From: JBHHZM01 sp046758065
GTDB taxonomy: Bacteria; Pseudomonadota; Alphaproteobacteria; JAAXGF01
Length of the DNA: 14,530 nucleotides
Direction: 5' to 3'
Assembly: GCA_046758065.1 (NCBI GenBank)
Contig: JBHHZM010000077.1
Coordinates: 1 to 14,530 of the forward strand
The notes under the pieces were generated by a model. That model was not told the DNA's origin, did not search any database, and saw nothing but the letters and a program-made list of their open reading frames with translations. A program made the position numbers and the translations under genes. Below are positions 14,010 through 14,530 of the stretch, one piece after another (within the stretch, counting starts at the first letter, position 1; each line of letters starts with the position of its first letter).

Positions 14010-14530
14010 CTAGCCGCCGTAGATGTCGAACTTGAAGTACTTGTTGTTGATCCGCTGGTAGGTGCCGTCGCTGCGGATCTCCTTGATGGCCGCGTTGAAC
14101 TTCTCGACCAGATCGGTATCGGCTTTGCGGATGGCGATTCCGGCGCCTTCACCGAAGTACTTCGGGTCGGTGAAGTCGGGACCGACGAACTCGAAATCCT
14201 TGCCCTGATCGGTCTTCAGGAAGCCGTCGTTCATCGCCACCGAGTCGGCGAGCAGAAGATCGACGCGCCCCGCCACGGCATCGAGATAGGCCTCGTCCTG
14301 GGTGGCGTAACGCTTGATCTCGACGGTGTCGCCGAACGTCGCGGTGATGAAGTTGTCATGCGTCGTCGCACGCTGAACACCGACGGTCTTGCCTTTCATC
14401 GATTCCTTGGTGATCTCGATTCCCGAGCCCTTGCGGCGCACGAACTTGGCCGGCGTGTTGTAGTACTTCTTGGTAAAGGCGACCTTCTTCTTGCGCTCCT
14501 CGGTGATCGACATCGAGGCGATGATGGCGT
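14010..14530 (-). CDS. Amino-acid ABC transporter substrate-binding protein (lysine/arginine/ornithine/histidine type), partial
   Basis: Only the C-terminal 173 or so residues are in the window; the frame runs open off the right edge (AIIASMSITEERKKKVAFTK), so the N-terminus and signal peptide are missing. An internal ATG at 14513 is not the start. The family is the polar amino-acid binding type like ArgT and HisJ: SMSITEERKKKVAFT, GKTVGVQRATTHDNF (the second-lobe ligand loop), LDAVAGRVDLLLADS, FGEGAGIAIRK and the C-terminal FKFDIYGG. The protein would act in the periplasm and deliver its ligand to the two permeases that follow. The ATPase gene would most likely be upstream, beyond the edge. 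Which basic amino acid is preferred cannot be told from this part. Confidence 0.9.
   Translation of the reverse strand, partial: AIIASMSITEERKKKVAFTKKYYNTPAKFVRRKGSGIEITKESMKGKTVGVQRATTHDNFITATFGDTVEIKRYATQDEAYLDAVAGRVDLLLADSVAMNDGFLKTDQGKDFEFVGPDFTDPKYFGEGAGIAIRKADTDLVEKFNAAIKEIRSDGTYQRINNKYFKFDIYGG

Noticed and set aside
1..14530. tRNA, rRNA, CRISPR array, insertion sequence or prophage
   Set aside because: No cloverleaf, no regularly spaced repeats, no transposase or integrase, and no abrupt shift in composition was seen; gene content is ordinary metabolism and transport.

Overview
The window is GC-rich, uses many GTG starts, and has the gene families of an alphaproteobacterium. A Rhodospirillales-like organism is my best guess, but this is inference: there is no rRNA or other phylogenetic marker here. 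I see eleven confident protein genes, plus one edge-truncated gene counted among them, and no RNA gene, insertion sequence or CRISPR array. All genes but one lie on the minus strand, so transcription runs from high to low coordinates. No gene-free stretch exceeds 300 bases.

Right end to centre (14530 to 9338) holds two solute-import operons. The first is a polar amino-acid ABC importer: the C-terminal part of a lysine/arginine/ornithine/histidine-type binding protein, then two HisQ- and HisM-like permeases. The ATPase gene is not in view and probably lies beyond the right edge. The second is a complete tripartite TRAP transporter, dctP-dctQ-dctM. In both operons a strong perfect hairpin (13-bp and 11-bp stems) separates the binding-protein gene from the membrane-subunit genes, as expected where binding protein must exceed permease.

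Centre (9319 to 6431): a DUF3750 membrane-anchored protein, the only plus-strand gene, converges on dctM; their two stop codons sit symmetrically in one palindrome. It diverges from an AmpG-type muropeptide permease, followed by a two-ACT-domain, GcvR-like protein.

Left-centre (6271 to 1270): a compact trehalose/glucose operon in the order otsB, GH15 hydrolase, otsA, glk, with overlaps of 11 bp and 4 bp and a 5-bp gap. OtsA and OtsB make trehalose from UDP-glucose and glucose-6-phosphate. The GH15 enzyme, with an N-terminal trehalase-like domain, could release glucose from trehalose or another alpha-glucoside, and Glk would return that glucose to glucose-6-phosphate, the OtsA substrate. Synthesis, proposed degradation and salvage would then be co-transcribed. 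A possible 17-codon leader ORF overlaps the otsB start.

Left end (1142 to 1): a PhnD-type phosphate/phosphite/phosphonate binding protein with an unusual C-terminal run of seven lysines, followed by a cluster of palindromes. Its ATPase and permease genes would lie beyond the left edge.

Nothing here is clearly a wholly new system. The items most worth checking are the GH15 enzyme within the trehalose operon, the possible otsB leader peptide, the polylysine tail, the DUF3750/AmpG pairing, and the hairpins after all three binding-protein genes.
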